From Sphingomonadaceae bacterium (lineage in GTDB: Bacteria > Pseudomonadota > Alphaproteobacteria > Sphingomonadales > Sphingomonadaceae), in assembly GCA_019239915.1 (NCBI GenBank), contig JAFAZF010000063.1:124001-188000 (forward strand): a stretch of 64,000 bases of DNA, in the 5' to 3' direction. The translations under genes were made by a program, and so were the position numbers. Positions 61,339-64,000 of this stretch are shown piece after piece. Every line of letters starts with the position of its first letter. Position 1 is the stretch's first letter. The notes under the pieces are model-generated. The model worked only from the letters and a program-made list of their open reading frames with translations. It was not told the origin of the DNA and searched no databases.

Positions 61339-62493
61339 ATGTCGATCGCGCAGCTCGCCTCGGTCGAGGGAAACAAGAAAGACAAGAACGGCCAGCCGGT
61401 CGTCTGCGTCTATGTGATCAATCCGCCGATCTACGCCATCTATCGGACCCGGCTGCGCGTCATGATCGAATTCGCGGACGCGGCCCAGGTTGCGGCCGAG
61501 CAGCGAACACGGCTGGCGCCACTTGCTCCGCTGCGCGGGCAGATCAGCGGCCTGATCGACGGCTGGCATGACAATGCGCGCAAGGATCTCAAGGCGCGCG
61601 CCGATCATCTCGATCGTCGTGTCGCCGATGCCCTGACGATAGCGTTGGAAGGTGACGTGCCGAGCGCCGCCGTGCTGCTCACCGAGATTCGCGACGAGAT
61701 CATCGACGATCGGAAATCCAAGGCGCGCGTGCTCTACCTGCTGGCCGCCGTGATAACGAGCACGATGCTCGCGCTCGCCGTGCTGGCTTCCTATGCAAGC
61801 GGGTTTGGGCCGCATTGCGTCGTCACTGCCTCGCATCATCCGGCGAGGGCGCTGGTGCTGTGTCCTTCCGATCCCGCCGCCGGTCTGCTGAACGGCGCAG
61901 GCGGTGGCATATTGGGCGCCTTCTTCTCGATCGCGATCGGCTTGCGCAGCCGATCGATCCTCACCGACTTTCATTGGGTCGACAACGCCAGCGACGCCGT
62001 GCTGCGCGTCGTCGTCGGCGTGATCTCGGCCATCCTGATCACCTGCCTGATCGGGGCGCACATGGTCGCCGGCTTGGCCTTCGGGCCAATGAACGCGACG
62101 GCTGCGGCGGCGGCCGGCGATCCGCTGATGGTGAGCTTCGTGTTCGGCTTCCTGGCCGGCTTCTCGGAACGGCTGATCCCCGACCTGCTCGCCAAAACCA
62201 CCGTGATCGCGTCGACCCCCGGCGCGCCACCATCGGGTGACGCCGCCGCCACGATCGCAGTCGTCAACAAGATCAGCGGCACGCAGCCGCTCATCGCCAA
62301 CGCTGCCGCGATGAAGACAGGCAATGCGGCGCCCGCTGCGGCGCCGGCAGATGGCGCAGCGGACGCCGAGGCAGATGCCGATTCCTGCCTGTGCGACGCG
62401 CCGCCCGTCACCGGCGAGACGGTCACCGCCGACGTCGACCTGCCGGTGGCGGTCGGCGGCGTGTCGGCGGACACGCCGGCACCGGCTCTCTGA
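61339..62493 (+). CDS. Membrane protein of unknown function, paired with a peptidoglycan hydrolase
   Basis: Protein of 384 residues. Cytoplasmic N-terminal region (1-130) with a charged helix (DNARKDLKARADHLDRRVAD). Transmembrane segments at about 131-153, 183-202, 221-247 and 262-278, then PFGP..FLAGFSERLIPDLL (FSERLIPDLL is the most conserved-looking part). A long low-complexity tail (AAAPADGAADAEADADS) ends in CLCDAPPVTGE. Start ATG 61339 with GGGGGAAAG upstream; the frame continues to 61252 without a better start. Sixteen bases before the hydrolase gene. The FSER..PDLL type region occurs in poorly characterised bacterial membrane proteins. Confidence 0.8.
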   Translation: MSIAQLASVEGNKKDKNGQPVVCVYVINPPIYAIYRTRLRVMIEFADAAQVAAEQRTRLAPLAPLRGQISGLIDGWHDNARKDLKARADHLDRRVADALTIALEGDVPSAAVLLTEIRDEIIDDRKSKARVLYLLAAVITSTMLALAVLASYASGFGPHCVVTASHHPARALVLCPSDPAAGLLNGAGGGILGAFFSIAIGLRSRSILTDFHWVDNASDAVLRVVVGVISAILITCLIGAHMVAGLAFGPMNATAAAAAGDPLMVSFVFGFLAGFSERLIPDLLAKTTVIASTPGAPPSGDAAATIAVVNKISGTQPLIANAAAMKTGNAAPAAAPADGAADAEADADSCLCDAPPVTGETVTADVDLPVAVGGVSADTPAPAL

Positions 62494-62509
62494 TCGAGGA
62501 CATCCGCCG

Positions 62510-63820
62510 ATGGTCTATTCGCTCACATGGCTTCCGGCGGTGCTCGAGGATGCCGGGCTGAAGGTCGCCGAATGCCCTGGCTGGCGAACCCGTGGACGCG
62601 GCGACGTCGGCGCCATCAAGGGCGTGATGTGCCACCATACCGCCGGCGCGCAAGCCGGCGTGATGCCGAGCCTGGGCACGATCACCAGCGGACGCCCGGC
62701 GAGCGCGAACGCGCCGGCGCTGCCGGGGCCGCTGGCGCAGCTCGCGCTCGGCCGCGACGGCACCTTTTTCGTCGTCGCGGCAGGCCGCGCCAATCACGCA
62801 GGCGCAGGATCCTGGCAGGGAATCGCCACCGGCAACAGCAGCTTCATCGGTATCGAGGCCGAGAATAGCGGTACCACCGAACCCTGGCCGGACGTCCAGC
62901 TCGATGCCTACCAACGCGGCGTCGCCGCGATCCTCAAGCAGATCGGCGCAGCCGCGATCATGTGCTGCGGCCACAAGGAATATGCGCTGCCCACGGGCCG
63001 CAAGGTCGACCCGGACTTCGCCATGGACGACTTTCGCCATCGCGTCGACACGATCCTTACGGGTGGTGCGCAGGTCCGTCCCCCGATCCCAGCAACCGAT
63101 GCGAGCGGCCGCCCGACGCTGCGGCGGGGCGCAAGCGGGGCGCTCGTCTCCGAGATCCAGCGCGCGCTCGGCATAGCCGCCGACGGCGCGTTCGGTGTGC
63201 AAACCGAGGCCGCCGTTCGTTCGTTCCAGCGCGCGCGTGAGCGGGTGCCCGACGGCATCGTCGGCCCCAAAACCTGGTCCGACATTCTGAGCTCCGCACC
63301 GTCTGCAACGCCTGCGGCGCAGACCGGCGTAGGAACGCCGGCCGCGCCGCATTCAGCGGCTGCAGCAGGGCCCACCGAGCTGAAGCCGAGCGAGGCTTGC
63401 TTCAAGACGATCATGGCCGCGGAGGGCTGCCGTCTCGAAGCCTATCCCGATCCTGCCACCGGCGGCGACCCGTGGACGATCGGCTGGGGCACGATCGGCG
63501 AGGGGATCGCGCGGGGCGTAAGCTGGACCCAGCAACAATGCGACGAGCGACTGGCGAGCGACGTCACCGATTTCGCCGCCGGAGTCGCGCACTTGCTCGA
63601 TGGCTGCTCGACCAGCCAGGCGCAATTCGATGCCTTGACCAGCTTTTCCTATAATCTCGGCCTCTCGGCGCTTGGCGATTCAACGCTGCTTCGCCTGCAC
63701 AGGGCTGGCGATTTCGACGCCGCCGCCGGCGAGTTCGGAAAATGGATCCATGCCAACGGCAAGGTCATGGCTGGCCTCGTCAAGCGCCGCGCGGCCGAAG
63801 CGGCGCTGTATCGCGGCTGA
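62510..63820 (+). CDS. Three-domain peptidoglycan hydrolase (amidase-2, PG-binding, GH24 lysozyme)
   Basis: Endolysin-like enzyme of 436 residues. (a) Amidase_2 domain, about 30-185: zinc ligands in MCHHTAG (H42/H43), GHKEYA (H155) and KVDPDF (D168). (b) PG-binding-1 domain, about 200-262: RRGASGALVSEIQRALG..DGAFGVQTEAAVRSFQ. (c) Ala/Pro linker. (d) GH24 lysozyme, about 296-436: E305 (AAEGCRL), D314 (AYPDP), T323 (WTIGWG); the D-T gap is three residues longer than in T4 lysozyme. No signal peptide or SAR helix, so export needs another route. Start ATG 62510 after GAGGACATCCGCCG. Confidence 0.9.
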   Translation: MVYSLTWLPAVLEDAGLKVAECPGWRTRGRGDVGAIKGVMCHHTAGAQAGVMPSLGTITSGRPASANAPALPGPLAQLALGRDGTFFVVAAGRANHAGAGSWQGIATGNSSFIGIEAENSGTTEPWPDVQLDAYQRGVAAILKQIGAAAIMCCGHKEYALPTGRKVDPDFAMDDFRHRVDTILTGGAQVRPPIPATDASGRPTLRRGASGALVSEIQRALGIAADGAFGVQTEAAVRSFQRARERVPDGIVGPKTWSDILSSAPSATPAAQTGVGTPAAPHSAAAAGPTELKPSEACFKTIMAAEGCRLEAYPDPATGGDPWTIGWGTIGEGIARGVSWTQQQCDERLASDVTDFAAGVAHLLDGCSTSQAQFDALTSFSYNLGLSALGDSTLLRLHRAGDFDAAAGEFGKWIHANGKVMAGLVKRRAAEAALYRG

Positions 63821-64000
63821 GGCCCTCGATGTGCCGGATGCGCGACCGGACGTGACCGCGCGCATGGACCACCCGTCCTTGAGTGCAGCGAACCCGCTTC
63901 GCGCGGCAGAAGGCGTTCTCGCTCGGCAGCGCCTCCGGCGAGCGCGGCAAAGACGCTGTAGGCGGGCGCGTAGCGACGAACGCCGCCGCGTACCACGGCA

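Noticed and set aside
61252-64000. Prophage at the right end of the window
   Set aside because: Only an endolysin-like gene and a membrane protein are present; no capsid, tail, terminase, repressor or integrase, and no attachment-site duplication was seen.
63821-64000. Possible start of a further minus-strand gene at the window edge
   Set aside because: Two minus-strand frames stay open but show no motif, no SD and arginine-rich shadow composition; not supportable in 180 bases.

Overview
The window is high-GC chromosomal DNA, most likely from an alphaproteobacterium of the Sphingomonadaceae. The grounds are a CtrA response regulator with a perfect TTAA-N7-TTAA CtrA box in front of it, a hopanoid radical-SAM enzyme of the HpnJ type, short inverted repeats between genes of a kind common in sphingomonads, and the general look of the proteins. 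I see no rRNA, tRNA, CRISPR array, transposase, integrase or plasmid replication gene.

Layout. (1) 1-5.4 kb is core-like: a TRIC/UPF0126 membrane protein (cut by the window edge), arfB and an RluA-type pseudouridine synthase (overlapping, minus), ctrA and hpnJ (plus), then an NTF2-like protein. Several hairpin-forming repeats fill the gaps. (2) 5.4-9.2 kb is the sulfate activation operon cysD-cysNC-cysQ (minus). Its promoter-side gap holds a palindrome and a possible 30-codon ORF. (3) 9.5-53 kb is a large catabolic region. It has eight crotonase-fold proteins, four acyl-CoA dehydrogenases in two adjacent pairs, an acyl-CoA synthetase, two hotdog (MaoC/FAS1-like) hydratases, four SDRs, five MDR-type dehydrogenases, two nitronate-monooxygenase-like proteins, a nitroreductase, an Old Yellow Enzyme, an LLM flavin enzyme, an epoxide hydrolase and other alpha/beta hydrolases. 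It also has a D-aminoacylase-type amidohydrolase, a split transketolase with its own SDR and dehydrogenase, and a sulfotransferase/VOC/DUF1214 cassette. Its regulators are one TetR, one Crp/Fnr and one LuxR type. (4) 53-57.7 kb holds small hypothetical proteins, an ABC-F ATPase, a periplasmic TPR protein and a hemerythrin. (5) 57.8-61 kb is an amino-sugar operon: N-acetylglucosamine kinase, SIS-domain deaminase, NagA. (6) 61.3-63.8 kb is a membrane protein followed by a three-domain peptidoglycan hydrolase (amidase, PG-binding, GH24 lysozyme).

How the genes work together (inference). The 9.5-53 kb region looks like a CoA-thioester degradation island for a branched or polycyclic carbon source (steroid, terpenoid or alkyl side chain). 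The synthetase activates the acid, paired acyl-CoA dehydrogenases and crotonases/hotdog hydratases run beta-oxidation-like steps, SDR/MDR enzymes oxidise alcohols, and flavin enzymes handle enone or nitro groups. There is no ring-cleavage dioxygenase, P450, thiolase or TonB receptor in the window, so the pathway is incomplete here and its substrate cannot be named. CysD/CysNC make PAPS, which the sulfotransferase would consume, and CysQ would clear the PAP by-product.

Less ordinary items: the two-gene peptidoglycan-hydrolase module; a scar at 25.2-25.5 kb made of decayed molybdopterin oxidoreductase and acyl-CoA dehydrogenase ends; several operator-like palindromes between divergent genes; and a probable leaderless Crp-family gene.
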